Positions 17,801 to 25,008 of a DNA stretch of 64,000 bases are shown here, one piece after another; position 1 is the stretch's first letter, and each line of letters opens with the position of its first letter. The translations under genes and the position numbers were made by a program. The notes beneath the pieces were generated by a model. The model was not told where the DNA came from, did not search any database, and saw nothing but the letters and a program-made list of their open reading frames with translations. The stretch is from Phycicoccus sp. Root101 (GTDB lineage: Bacteria; Actinomycetota; Actinomycetes; Actinomycetales; Dermatophilaceae): positions 312,625 to 376,624 of the forward strand of contig NZ_LMCM01000001.1 in assembly GCF_001426245.1 (NCBI RefSeq). Reading direction: 5' to 3'.

Positions 17801-18236
17801 CGAGCGCAAAGGCCTCCTCGTCGAGGACGGCGGCACCGGTCTCGGCGGGTGCGGCGGCGGCCTTCTTCGAGGTGCGCTTGGCGACCGCCTTCTTCGCGGT
17901 CTTCTTGGCGGCGGCCTTCCTGGCCGTCTTCCTCACCGGGGCCTCGGCAGCCGCAGCGGGGAGGTCGGTGGCCTCGTTCGTCGCAGCCGCGTCGGTGGTC
18001 ACGACCTCGATCGCAGCGGGCTCGACGGCCACGGGGGCGCCTGCGCTCGGCTCTGCGGGCCCACCGTCGGTCGGAGCGTCGGCGGGAGCCGGGGCGGACG
18101 TCTTCTTCGTGGCCCGGCGCGGCGCGCGCTTGCGGGCCGGAGCCTTGGCCGGCGGTGCGTCGACCGGAGCAGCAGCTGCCTCGGCCGAGCCGTCGGTGCC
18201 TTCGGTGGTGGGGAACTGGTCTTCCGTGGAGGCCAT
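14826..18236 (-). CDS. rne: Ribonuclease E/G family protein
   Basis: A 1136-residue RNase E/G, the main endonuclease for mRNA decay and rRNA processing. Residues 1 to about 470 are an Ala/Glu/Lys/Arg-rich disordered extension with acidic Ser-Asp tracts, typical of actinobacterial RNase E. An S1-like RNA-binding domain follows at about 515-600 (NIYLGRVQNVLPSMEAAFVD). Catalytic Mg-binding aspartates lie in VVDVNTGKFVG (about 790) and IDFIDM (about 837). The Zn-link motif CEHCGGRG is at about 897. A second disordered Pro/Ala/Glu-rich tail follows. The order rne-rplU-rpmA-obg is canonical. Confidence 0.96.
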   Translation of the reverse strand: MASTEDQFPTTEGTDGSAEAAAAPVDAPPAKAPARKRAPRRATKKTSAPAPADAPTDGGPAEPSAGAPVAVEPAAIEVVTTDAAATNEATDLPAAAAEAPVRKTARKAAAKKTAKKAVAKRTSKKAAAAPAETGAAVLDEEAFALAPEAPLADVVAPAPTDDVLPAVSEDAGELDTDEEAEAAAEQAAAESAAAEQAAAESAANVPSFGLLFQAPDPAKAAPRRRRASAAAGAPAPAAAPPATQSTPPATSGSTPETGGTEPTSEVVPAADAQQEETSQDDAPSEQQASGSRRGRGRGRGRGSRGGATAESTDASRRDDEAPADQADSIDSDSDVDSDSDADSDEGSPSEGGRRRRRRGGKGRGRGRGQSDTDPTDSSESSGSSDSSDEDGDDTSSTGPDAEDEQGDGESTSSRRRRRRRRSGSSAEGDDPPGTVTRVREARRQSDEPQSVKGSTRLEAKKQRRREGREAGRRRTIITEAEFLARRESVERVMVVREREGRTQIGVLEDDVLVEHYVSRETNVSMAGNIYLGRVQNVLPSMEAAFVDIGKGRNAVLYAGEVNWDAAGLDNNAPKRIENALKSGDSVLVQVTKDPIGHKGARLTSQISLPGRYLVYVPEGSMTGISRKLPDTERARLKGILKEVVPDRAGVIVRTAAEGASEEELRADVERLTKTWEKIKAKADSKSGGKGKGSAPVLVHGEPDLTVRVIRDVFNEDFTSLVVAGDQAYGEVSEYLGDVAPDLAERLHKWTSEEDLFTHYRVDEQIAKAMDRKVWLPSGGSLVIDRTEAMTVVDVNTGKFVGSGGNLEETVTKNNIEAAEEIVRQLRLRDIGGIIVIDFIDMVLESNRDLVVRRLLECLGRDRTKHQVAEVTSLGLVQMTRKRVGSGLIEVFSENCEHCGGRGIIVHADPVDRSGGGGDNGGSSGQSQRSGQTGPAGGGSTRGRRGARSGSDAPAAQGPRGGASQGGQESSSPAHGGPTPAQIAAAAHAAALKSAGEHHDEEALLAVPAQDEPVVEVHEAADQESVDQQSVHATPEAEVSEDTQDTQGSDDTEVAQDAEVSETPAPAPEAQAEVESAPAPEPDEAAAPVAGPVAGPATEPTPEAAPAAAPKKRRRGRVVAPAGPPRAVEAESGASDS

Positions 18237-18328
18237 GTCGGCGTCCTTCCGTCACCCACGAGGTGAGGGCCACACCCGAAGGTCCCGAGGGCCTTCCGAT
18301 CAGCCACGTGGTGCGCGGTTCGTGCAGT

Positions 18329-18356
18329 CGTGTCGGCAACGGGTGCTGTCGACACG
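18329..18356 (-). promoter_or_regulatory. Inverted repeat in the rne leader
   Basis: CGTGTCG (18329-18335) and CGACACG (18350-18356) are reverse complements 14 bases apart, within the 173-base gap between the TIGR03936 gene and rne. The gap has no other gene. RNase E messages are often autoregulated through their 5' leader, so a folded leader is possible, but this pair alone is weak evidence. Confidence 0.25.
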
Positions 18357-18409
18357 GAAGTCAGTGGTCTTACGCCAGACGAGGCTCGCGCAGGTCGCGC
18401 GGCACCGGG

Positions 18410-19162
18410 TCAGGCGCCGTCGTCGTCCTCGTCGGCAGCCAGTGGATCAGCCACCCCAGCGGTTGCGGAGTGCAGCGGGCCTTGCGCCAGTCGGGTCACC
18501 AGGGGTGGTGTCGGTGGTGCCAGCTCCGTTACTGCTCGCAGCGCGGTCAGGACGTCGTCGGGGCGTACAGCCGGTGTGGTGTGCCGTACGACCACCCGCA
18601 GTATCGCACAGTCGGCCTCCTCAGAGGCGCTGACGTCCAGCGACACGACGGCAGATCTCACGTCGAAGGTCCGCGGACCGGTCTTGAACGTCCGGCTGAC
18701 CTCGACCACCTCGCGCGCGAGGAGCTCGTCGGCCGCCGCTCGCACCTCCTCGACAGGGACCCCACGGAACTCGATCACCCAGTCGCTCGCCTGCAGCCGG
18801 TCGGCCAGGGACCCGGGGGCCGCCTCGACCACCTCGAGCACGTCGAGGCCGTCCGGCAGCGCCTCGTCGAGCGCGGCCCGCAGCGACTCCGTGTCCACGC
18901 GCTCGGTCACCGAGATCTCGAAGTACTCGGCCTCGCTCGCCGTCCCCGTGGGCGCGGCGTTCGCGTAGCTGACCTTCGGGTGCGGGTGGAACCCGGCGGA
19001 GAAGGCCATCGGCACCCCGGCACGACGCAGCGCCCGCTCCAGGGCGCGCTGGAAGTCACGGGTGGAGGAGAACCGCAGGCGACCACGCTTGGCGTACCGG
19101 ATCCGCAGCTTCATCACCGCCGGGGCGGGGGGCGGGCCTTCGGGTACGCGCTGTCGAGCCAT
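18410..19162 (-). CDS. TIGR03936 family radical-SAM-associated protein (DUF2344)
   Basis: A 250-residue protein of the DUF2344 family. The motif RIRYAKRGRLRFSSTRDFQRALERALRRAG near the N-terminus and SAGFHPHPKVSYANA around 50-65 are characteristic. In most Actinobacteria it sits directly after the TIGR03960 radical SAM gene and before rne, and the two are thought to act together, possibly on RNA. Here that partner is at 28951-30954, with 9.8 kb of accessory genes in between. The ATG at 19162 precedes a short linker and then the domain; the longer upstream frame is rejected. Confidence 0.88.
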   Translation of the reverse strand: MARQRVPEGPPPAPAVMKLRIRYAKRGRLRFSSTRDFQRALERALRRAGVPMAFSAGFHPHPKVSYANAAPTGTASEAEYFEISVTERVDTESLRAALDEALPDGLDVLEVVEAAPGSLADRLQASDWVIEFRGVPVEEVRAAADELLAREVVEVSRTFKTGPRTFDVRSAVVSLDVSASEEADCAILRVVVRHTTPAVRPDDVLTALRAVTELAPPTPPLVTRLAQGPLHSATAGVADPLAADEDDDGA

Positions 19163-19248
19163 GGTCGGCAAGCCTAGGGGCGGCACCCGCCCCCTACGGA
19201 ATCCGCACTCCCCTGCAGCACTGCCCACCCCACCTCTAGCGTTGGGCC

Positions 19249-20616
19249 ATGGCAACCCTGGACCGCTCGCGACTGGCCTCCCTCCTCGCCGCCGAGCAGG
19301 CGGCATACACGAAGGACCACCCGCGCAGCCGCGAGCTCTTCGAGCAGGCGGACAACCTCTTCGGCCGGGTGCCGATGACCTGGATGAACATGTGGACGGG
19401 CGGCTTCCCCCTCTACCTCGACCACGCGACCGGGAACCGGGTCACCGACGTCGACGGCCACACGTACGTCGACTTCGCGCTCGGGGACACCGGCGCCATG
19501 GCCGGCCACTCCCCCAGGCCCACCGTCGCCGCGGTGCAGCAGCGGGCCGGCGAGCTGGGCGGCATCACGACCATGCTCCCCACCGGCGACGCCCAGTGGG
19601 TGGGTGCCGAGCTCGAGCGACGGTTCGGTATGCCGCTGTGGAGCTTCACCCTGTCGGCCACCGACGCGAACCGCTGGGCCATCCGGCTCGCCCGCCTCGC
19701 GACGGGCAAGCCCAAGGTGCTCGTGTTCGCGTACTGCTACCACGGGTCGGTGGACGAGGCGTTCGCGCTCCCGGGGCCCGAGGGCAAGGCGCAGAGCCGT
19801 CCGGGCAACGTGGCGCCGCCGGTCGACCTGAGCCTCACCACCCGCGTGGCGACGTGGAACGACCTCGAGTCCGTCGAGGCAGCGCTGGCCCACGGCGACG
19901 TCGCCGCCATCCTCACCGAGCCCGCGCTGACCAACATCGGGATCGTGCTGCCCGAGGACGGCTTCCTCCCGCGCCTGCGGGAGCTCGCGACCGAGCACGG
20001 CGCCCTGCTGATGATCGACGAGACCCACACCTTCTCGGCCGGCTGGGGCGGCGCGACCCGCGAGTGGGGCCTCGAGCCAGACATCTTCGTCATCGGCAAG
20101 TCCATCGGCGGCGGGATCCCCTGCGGGGCCTACGGCATCAGCCGCGAGGTGGCCGCCGCGGTGACACGCCACACCGACGCGGGCGATGCCGACATCGTCG
20201 ACGTGGGTGGCGTCGGCGGCACGCTGGCCGGCAACGCGCTGTCGACGGCGGCGATGCGGGCGACCCTCGGCGAGGTGCTGACCGAGGAGGCCTTCGCCCA
20301 CATGGTCGAGCTGGCGACGGAGTTCACCGCGGGCGTGCAGGCGACCTTCGACGAGCTCGACGTGCCGTGGTCGGTCGCCCAGCTCGGGGCCCGTGCGGAG
20401 TACCGGTTCACTCGGCCGGCCCCGCGCACCGGTGAGGAGTCCGCGGCCGCCGCCGACGACGAGCTCGACGCCTACCTGCACCTGGCCCTGTGCAACCGCG
20501 GCGTGCTGATGACGCCGTTCCACAACATGGCGCTGATGTGCCCCGAGACCTCCCGCGCCGACGTGGACCGGCACACCAGCGTCTTCCGTGAGGTGGTCGG
20601 CGCCCTCTTCGACTGA
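19249..20616 (+). CDS. Class III PLP-dependent aminotransferase, GSA-aminomutase-like
   Basis: A 455-residue fold-type I PLP enzyme. The PLP lysine is Lys284 in VIGKSIGGGIPCGAYG. IDETHTFSAGWGG carries the cofactor-binding aspartate, and GDTGAMAGH is an early glutamate-1-semialdehyde-aminomutase-like block. True HemL normally has a GTTG-type ending and lies with other hem genes; none is near, so it is more likely a related amine or amino-acid transaminase. It is divergent from the TIGR03936 gene with 86 bases between and opens the accessory block. Confidence 0.85.
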   Translation: MATLDRSRLASLLAAEQAAYTKDHPRSRELFEQADNLFGRVPMTWMNMWTGGFPLYLDHATGNRVTDVDGHTYVDFALGDTGAMAGHSPRPTVAAVQQRAGELGGITTMLPTGDAQWVGAELERRFGMPLWSFTLSATDANRWAIRLARLATGKPKVLVFAYCYHGSVDEAFALPGPEGKAQSRPGNVAPPVDLSLTTRVATWNDLESVEAALAHGDVAAILTEPALTNIGIVLPEDGFLPRLRELATEHGALLMIDETHTFSAGWGGATREWGLEPDIFVIGKSIGGGIPCGAYGISREVAAAVTRHTDAGDADIVDVGGVGGTLAGNALSTAAMRATLGEVLTEEAFAHMVELATEFTAGVQATFDELDVPWSVAQLGARAEYRFTRPAPRTGEESAAAADDELDAYLHLALCNRGVLMTPFHNMALMCPETSRADVDRHTSVFREVVGALFD

Positions 20617-20666
20617 GGCCCGCGTCCCTTCCGCGGGACCGTTCGGCGCACGGCCCGGAATGTCCG

Positions 20667-20695
20667 GTGACCGCGTGGCAGCCCCGGCGTAACTT
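20667..20695 (+). promoter_or_regulatory. Possible promoter for the ABM-like gene
   Basis: GTGACC (20667-20672) and TAACTT (20690-20695) are spaced by 17 bases, 60 bases before the GTG start at 20755. Both boxes are one or two bases from the main sigma-factor consensus. Confidence 0.35.
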
Positions 20696-20754
20696 CGGGA
20701 GGTGGACCACTTCGGCACGAAGCGGCCCCTGCGAGAGAAGCGGAGGGTTGAGAG

Positions 20755-21378
20755 GTGTTCATCCAGATCATCCAGGGAAGGTGTCGTGACGCCGAGCAGG
20801 TGCACCGGCTGAACGACGAGTGGCGCGAGACGATGGGCCCGATGGCCCAGGGCTGGCTCGGCGGGACCTACGGCATCACCGACGACGGCGAGTTCGTCGG
20901 CGTCGTGCGGTTCGAGAGCCGGGAGGCAGCGGCGAGGAACTCCACCCGCCCCGAGCAGGGCGAGTGGTTCGAGCGCATGCGGGCGTGCTTCGACGGCGAG
21001 GTGACGTTCCACGACTGCGACGACGCGGTGATGTTCCTCGACGGCGGATCCGACGACGCGGGGTTCGTCCAGGTCATCCAGGGGCGGGTGGCCGACCCCA
21101 TGCGGTTCCGCAGCTTCATGGAGCAGCCGATGGACGTGCTGCACGAGCAGCGGCCCGAGATCATCGGCGGCACGATCGCCATGGAGCCCGACGGCTGGTT
21201 CACCGAGACCGTCGCGTTCCGCAGCGAGGAGGAGGCGCGGGCCGGCGAGGGCCGGGAGATGCCGGAGGACGCGCGGAGGGAGTGGGAGTCGCAGATGGCG
21301 GCCATGTCGGACGTCCGCTACCTCGACCTGCACGCCCCGTGGTTCGCGAGCGCGATGCCGCGGGAGTCCATGACCTGA
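20755..21378 (+). CDS. Duplicated ABM-like (dimeric alpha-beta barrel) protein
   Basis: A 207-residue protein made of two related halves. The first begins VFIQIIQGRCRDAEQVHRL and the second, at about residue 103, GFVQVIQGRVADPMRFRSF. Both halves carry glycine-rich turns followed by a segment such as GGTYGITDDGEF or GGTIAMEPDGWF. This looks like two fused antibiotic-biosynthesis-monooxygenase (ABM/EthD-like) domains, which usually pair as homodimers; the fusion would give a built-in dimer. The substrate is unknown and no catalytic residues can be named. The start is GTG at 20755. Confidence 0.7.
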   Translation: MFIQIIQGRCRDAEQVHRLNDEWRETMGPMAQGWLGGTYGITDDGEFVGVVRFESREAAARNSTRPEQGEWFERMRACFDGEVTFHDCDDAVMFLDGGSDDAGFVQVIQGRVADPMRFRSFMEQPMDVLHEQRPEIIGGTIAMEPDGWFTETVAFRSEEEARAGEGREMPEDARREWESQMAAMSDVRYLDLHAPWFASAMPRESMT

Positions 21379-21401
21379 GGCCGCACCCCGGAAAGACGTA
21401 T

Positions 21402-21445
21402 GCCGCCCGCTCCCCCCGGCTCGAGAGCCTGGGTGAGCGGGCGGC
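21402..21445 (+). terminator. Terminator-like hairpin after the ABM-like gene
   Basis: GCCGCCCGCTC (21402-21412) pairs with GAGCGGGCGGC (21435-21445); the enclosed segment can itself form a GGCT/AGCC hairpin. It lies 24 bases after the stop at 21378. Confidence 0.6.
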
Positions 21446-21629
21446 TGTCCTCAGAGCTCTCCGCACGAGCGTTCCGAGGCACTCACCGGCGAGGCGGTGA
21501 AGGGGCCGTCTCGCCGACGCGTGAGCGGTCAGGAGGAGACGACCGCGTGCACCACGCCTGCCCCTCGACCAGATGGTGACCGGTCTCCGGGCAAGTCCCA
21601 TTCGACACTGCGAACGCGCCCTGTCCCGA

Positions 21630-21641
21630 TGACAAATGTCA
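21630..21641. promoter_or_regulatory. Palindrome TGACAAATGTCA upstream of the Crp/Fnr gene
   Basis: TGACA and TGTCA flank AA, centred about 40 bases before the ATG at 21676. The 5-base arms resemble the half-sites recognised by Crp/Fnr-type regulators (TGTGA/TGACA classes), so autoregulation is possible. The rest of the 297-base gap holds the hairpin at 21402-21445 and nothing else I could identify. Confidence 0.4.
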
Positions 21642-21675
21642 CCGATGTGGTGCCCAGTTGCAGCACACTGACGGG

Positions 21676-22329
21676 ATGGAGTGGACCCTGCTCGCCGGCC
21701 TTGAGCCCGCAGAGCGCGAAGCAGTGCTGGCGTGCGGTCGACGGCGCCACTATCGACGCCACGAGATCGTCTGGCACGAGGGCGATCCCGGCGACACCCT
21801 GCACCTGGTGCGATCCGGTCGGCTCGCCGTGCGGGTGACCACTCCGGGTGGTGACCGGGCGACCCTGGCCGTCGTCGGACCCGGTGACGCCGTCGGTGAG
21901 CTCGCCCTGCTGAACCGTCCGCACCGCCGCACGGCGACCCTCGAGGCACTGGAGGACGTCGAGACGCTGGCCCTGGGACAGCAGGACTTCCACGACCTCC
22001 GCGCCCGCCACCCCGCCGTCGACGACATGCTGCTCGAGCTGCTGGCACAACGGGTGGAGCGGCTCGGCCAGCAGCTGCTGGACTCGCGCTACGCCAGCGC
22101 CAACCGGCGGGTCGCCCGCGCGCTCGCCGACCTCACCAGGGCGTACGGAGCCGACGGCCCGGTGGTCATCCCGCTGACGCAGGACGAGATCGCCGACCTC
22201 GCAGGGACCACGCGCCCCACCCTGAACCAGGCACTGCAGTCGTTCGCCGCAGCCGGGCTGGTCGTCCTGTCCCGGGGACGGATCGAGGTGCGCGACGTGG
22301 CCGGTCTGCGCCGCCGCGCCGGCGCCTGA
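21676..22329 (+). CDS. Crp/Fnr family transcriptional regulator with intact cyclic-nucleotide cassette
   Basis: A 217-residue regulator. The N-terminal cyclic-nucleotide-binding barrel contains the phosphate-binding cassette GELALLNRPHRRTA, with Glu75, Arg85 and Thr86 at the positions that contact the ribose and phosphate of cAMP in Crp. A dimerisation helix follows, then a winged helix-turn-helix with LTQDEIADLAGTTRPTLNQA at about 165-185. Cysteine clusters of Fnr are absent. This suggests real cNMP sensing. A class III cyclase gene lies within 0.8 kb, so the two may be linked. The ATG is chosen over an upstream in-frame TTG. Confidence 0.9.
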   Translation: MEWTLLAGLEPAEREAVLACGRRRHYRRHEIVWHEGDPGDTLHLVRSGRLAVRVTTPGGDRATLAVVGPGDAVGELALLNRPHRRTATLEALEDVETLALGQQDFHDLRARHPAVDDMLLELLAQRVERLGQQLLDSRYASANRRVARALADLTRAYGADGPVVIPLTQDEIADLAGTTRPTLNQALQSFAAAGLVVLSRGRIEVRDVAGLRRRAGA

Positions 22330-22396
22330 CGCTGCACACCGGTTCAGCACCGGGGTGGACGCCCCATGCGCAGGACGTCCACCGGGCACGCGCCAA

Positions 22397-22436
22397 GGAG
22401 CGTGGGACGGGTGCCGTCGCACCCGCCCCACGCTCC
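22397..22436. terminator. Bidirectional terminator between crp-like gene and secreted protein gene
   Basis: GGAGCGTGGG-A-CGGGTGC pairs with GCACCCG-C-CCCACGCTCC (one mismatch, 4-base loop). It sits between two convergent genes and can serve both. Confidence 0.75.
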
Positions 22437-22453
22437 CCCTGTCGACGACCGGG

Positions 22454-23020
22454 TCAGCCGAGGTAGACCCAGCCGGCACCGGCGGTGCAGGGCCGGCTGG
22501 TCACGCACCGGTAGTCGCCAGAGTCGGTCATGTTCACGGACAGGCTGCTCTGGACGGCGCCGATGGCGGAGGTCCAGACGATGCTGGAGAGGACGCGGTA
22601 GTACCCGGAGCCCTGCGAGGGGAGGATCGACAGCGCCGGCAGCGTCGCCGAGACCTGGGCGGAGGGGATGGTGACCGAGCCGCGGTTCGTGCTGATCGTG
22701 GACCAGCCGGTCGAGTAGTAGCGCTGGGTCGTGTAGGTGACCTGGACCGTCTGGTTGCCGGACGCGGTGCGCTGGACCGTGGCGCCGGGCTGGTAGACCC
22801 ACTGGTGCCACATCGGGCCCGTGACTGCCGAACCGGTGTTGTAGTGCGCACCCTGGACCTGGTAGATCGTCGGCATCACCGGGACGTTGCTCCGGCTGGC
22901 GACGGTGTAGGCCTGCGACGGGGCGCCGACCGCGAAGGTGACGGCCACGGCAGCTGCGAAGGCGGCAACCAGGCGGGCGATGACTCGGGGTGAGGCGGCG
23001 GTGAGGATCTTGGTGTTCAT
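22454..23020 (-). CDS. Small secreted protein of unknown function
   Basis: A 188-residue protein with a clear Sec signal peptide: basic residues, a hydrophobic core (about 14-32) and a likely cut after SQA at residue 37. The mature part is rich in Ser, Thr, Tyr, Gln and Val with alternating strand-like patterns (VQVTYTTQRYYSTGWSTI), suggesting an all-beta, perhaps Ig-like, domain. Two cysteines near the end (Cys172 and Cys178) may form a disulphide. No lipobox or sortase motif is visible. It converges on the crp-like gene and lies 95 bases downstream of the cyclase gene on the same strand. Confidence 0.75.
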   Translation of the reverse strand: MNTKILTAASPRVIARLVAAFAAAVAVTFAVGAPSQAYTVASRSNVPVMPTIYQVQGAHYNTGSAVTGPMWHQWVYQPGATVQRTASGNQTVQVTYTTQRYYSTGWSTISTNRGSVTIPSAQVSATLPALSILPSQGSGYYRVLSSIVWTSAIGAVQSSLSVNMTDSGDYRCVTSRPCTAGAGWVYLG

Positions 23021-23115
23021 GGCTGCGGGTCCTTTCAGGAGCTGCGGGAGGCTGATGTCCTGAGGATGGCCCCGGGCCACCCCTCCCCTCTGTCCGCGCG
23101 CTGACACACCGCCTG

Positions 23116-24873
23116 TCAGCCTGGTGACGCAGCCCCTGCCGCCCGCAGGTGGTAGAGGTGCAGCGCGCCGTAGTCCTTGGCCGTCGGGGCGATCCCGACG
23201 TAGTCGCACCGCAGCTCAGGCGCCTCGAGCGCGAGCAGGGCCGCGAACTGTTCGGTGACGTAGGTCTGGCCGACAGGGGTCCGGGGCTCGATGCGCGCGG
23301 CCCGGACGACGGCGGCCCCGAAGAAGGCGTCCTCGTCCCGGATGCGGTCGCGGCCCGGGTGCACGGGCCCGACGTGCCCGCTGATGCGCAGGCCGCTCAC
23401 CGACGCGAGCAGGGGGGAACCTGCGGTGGTCTCGGCCACGCTCTCCTGCCACCGCAGAGCGCAGCGGGCGGCCGAGGCCGTGTCACGCATGACGACGTGG
23501 ACCGCGTCGCCCCATGTCTGACGGGCGAGCACGACGTCGCCGAACCCCTCGAGCACCTTCCCCAGGCCGCCCATCACCACGTCCATGAACAGCGGGATGA
23601 CCTCGTCGGGCAGGCCGCTGAACCCTGCCACGTCGCAGAACAGCATGGCGCGGACCTCACGTCGGCCGGACGGAGGCTCGCGTCCGACCGCCTCACCGGT
23701 GCCGCCGCTGTCGACGACGACGCTCCGGCCCCGGACGGCCTCCCAGTCGGCGACGTCGGCCGCCACCCCCGTCTCCCCGGCGACGCCGTCCCACACGGCG
23801 ACCTGGACGGCCGGCGCCTCCATCGCCTGGGCGCGCAACCGCACCATACCCATCGCGACCCGCGAGCCGAACCGGAAGAGCACGTCCTCCTCCCCGTGCA
23901 GGGCGTCGTTGACGACGGTCACGCTCCTCGCCGCGGCGAGGCAGGCACGGAACCGTTCGACCCAGTCCTGGCCGAACGGTGCGACGGAGGCGCGGACGAA
24001 GGCCTCCTCCGGGAAGGGCAGGACGACGTTGTAGGCGCCCCCACGAGCCGCCAGCTGCTCGGCGACGAGGATGTCGGCGCCGGCTGCCAGCGAGCCGAAG
24101 GCCACCCTCACCCCCTCGCGCTCGAGGACGCGCGCGACCTCCGCCGTGGCGGCGCCTTCTGCGGCCCTCGGGAACCTCCCCCGGCCATCACCTGCGACGG
24201 GCAGGTGCCCCGTGGCGTGGGCGACGGCAGGGTTGCGCAAGGGGGCGAGGACGTCCGCCTCCAGCCCGAGGTGCGCGCAGAGCCGCGCCAGCTGGCGGCG
24301 CGTGGCGGCGCGGGAGGCATAGTCGTGCGGGCCCATGACCGCAGCAGCGACGACGGCGCGGTGGGCGAGGCCGAGGTCGCCGATGACGAGGGCCAGCTCG
24401 GCGCACGTCACGGCGGCCCAGTAGTCCTCCCAGGGCTCGCCGACGGAGGGCAGGGCGGAGCGGGCGAGCTCGGCGGCACGCGGCCGCTCACCGGCCAAGG
24501 TCCACAAGGTGGCCGCGTTGGCGGCTGGGTACGCGTCGTCCCACCGTCGGTGCACCGCTTCGTAGGCACGGGCTGCATCGGCGAGCAGCTGCGGACGGTC
24601 GGCACCCGTCGCCTCGAAGGCGAGATCCTTCGCCAGGCGGGCCCGGAGGGCGTCGATGTCGAGCCCGAGGCCGCGGTCGGGGACGGTGAGGACGTCGACG
24701 TCCAGGAGGTCTTCCGCAGCCGACCGGGCCTGAGTGAGCGCACCCGAGCGCGCCAGGGCGAGAACAGCGAGGTATCGGGTCCGGAGTGCCGAATCCCCTT
24801 TGTTCAGAAGCAATCGCGCCTCGTCGTAGGCCGCGAGGTAGTTCCCGTCAGCCATCAGGGACTCGATCGTCAC
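23116..24873 (-). CDS. TPR / SLOG-like / class III nucleotidyl cyclase protein
   Basis: A 585-residue multidomain protein. Residues 1 to about 210 are helical TPR-like repeats. About 218-370 resembles a SLOG/Rossmann-type nucleotide-sensing domain, with ATGHLPVAGDGRGRFP, FGSLAAGADILVAEQLA and NVVLPFPEEAF. About 405-580 is a class III cyclase domain with metal aspartates Asp414 (LFCDVAGFS) and Asp456 (TWGDAVHVV) and a C-terminal VVRAARIE block. There the usual transition-state Asn appears replaced by Val523 while Arg527 is kept, so activity or nucleotide choice may be unusual. Start is GTG at 24873, or ATG at 24855. It is divergent from the TIR gene. Confidence 0.82.
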   Translation of the reverse strand: MTIESLMADGNYLAAYDEARLLLNKGDSALRTRYLAVLALARSGALTQARSAAEDLLDVDVLTVPDRGLGLDIDALRARLAKDLAFEATGADRPQLLADAARAYEAVHRRWDDAYPAANAATLWTLAGERPRAAELARSALPSVGEPWEDYWAAVTCAELALVIGDLGLAHRAVVAAAVMGPHDYASRAATRRQLARLCAHLGLEADVLAPLRNPAVAHATGHLPVAGDGRGRFPRAAEGAATAEVARVLEREGVRVAFGSLAAGADILVAEQLAARGGAYNVVLPFPEEAFVRASVAPFGQDWVERFRACLAAARSVTVVNDALHGEEDVLFRFGSRVAMGMVRLRAQAMEAPAVQVAVWDGVAGETGVAADVADWEAVRGRSVVVDSGGTGEAVGREPPSGRREVRAMLFCDVAGFSGLPDEVIPLFMDVVMGGLGKVLEGFGDVVLARQTWGDAVHVVMRDTASAARCALRWQESVAETTAGSPLLASVSGLRISGHVGPVHPGRDRIRDEDAFFGAAVVRAARIEPRTPVGQTYVTEQFAALLALEAPELRCDYVGIAPTAKDYGALHLYHLRAAGAASPG

Positions 24874-24965
24874 CCGGTGATTGTCTCGCTCCCGACGGCG
24901 GGCAGAGCAGTATCCGGGAACCAGAGGAAAGCCTGATCGGACGGGTCTAGCATGCGGCTCAGGTC

Positions 24966-24983
24966 GCGGACCCCTTGGTCCGC
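24966..24983. promoter_or_regulatory. Inverted repeat in the cyclase/TIR divergent intergenic region
   Basis: GCGGACC (24966-24972) and GGTCCGC (24977-24983) flank CCTT, 12 bases before the ribosome-binding site GGAGGT (24995-25000) of the TIR gene. This could be an operator or a leader hairpin controlling TIR protein synthesis. The remaining 130-base gap shows no other clear element. Confidence 0.4.
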
Positions 24984-25008
24984 TCCGTCCCTGCGGAGGT
25001 GACCCGTG

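Noticed and set aside
19249-20616. True hemL (glutamate-1-semialdehyde aminomutase)
   Set aside because: No other haem genes lie near and the gene sits in an accessory block; general class III aminotransferase is the safer call.
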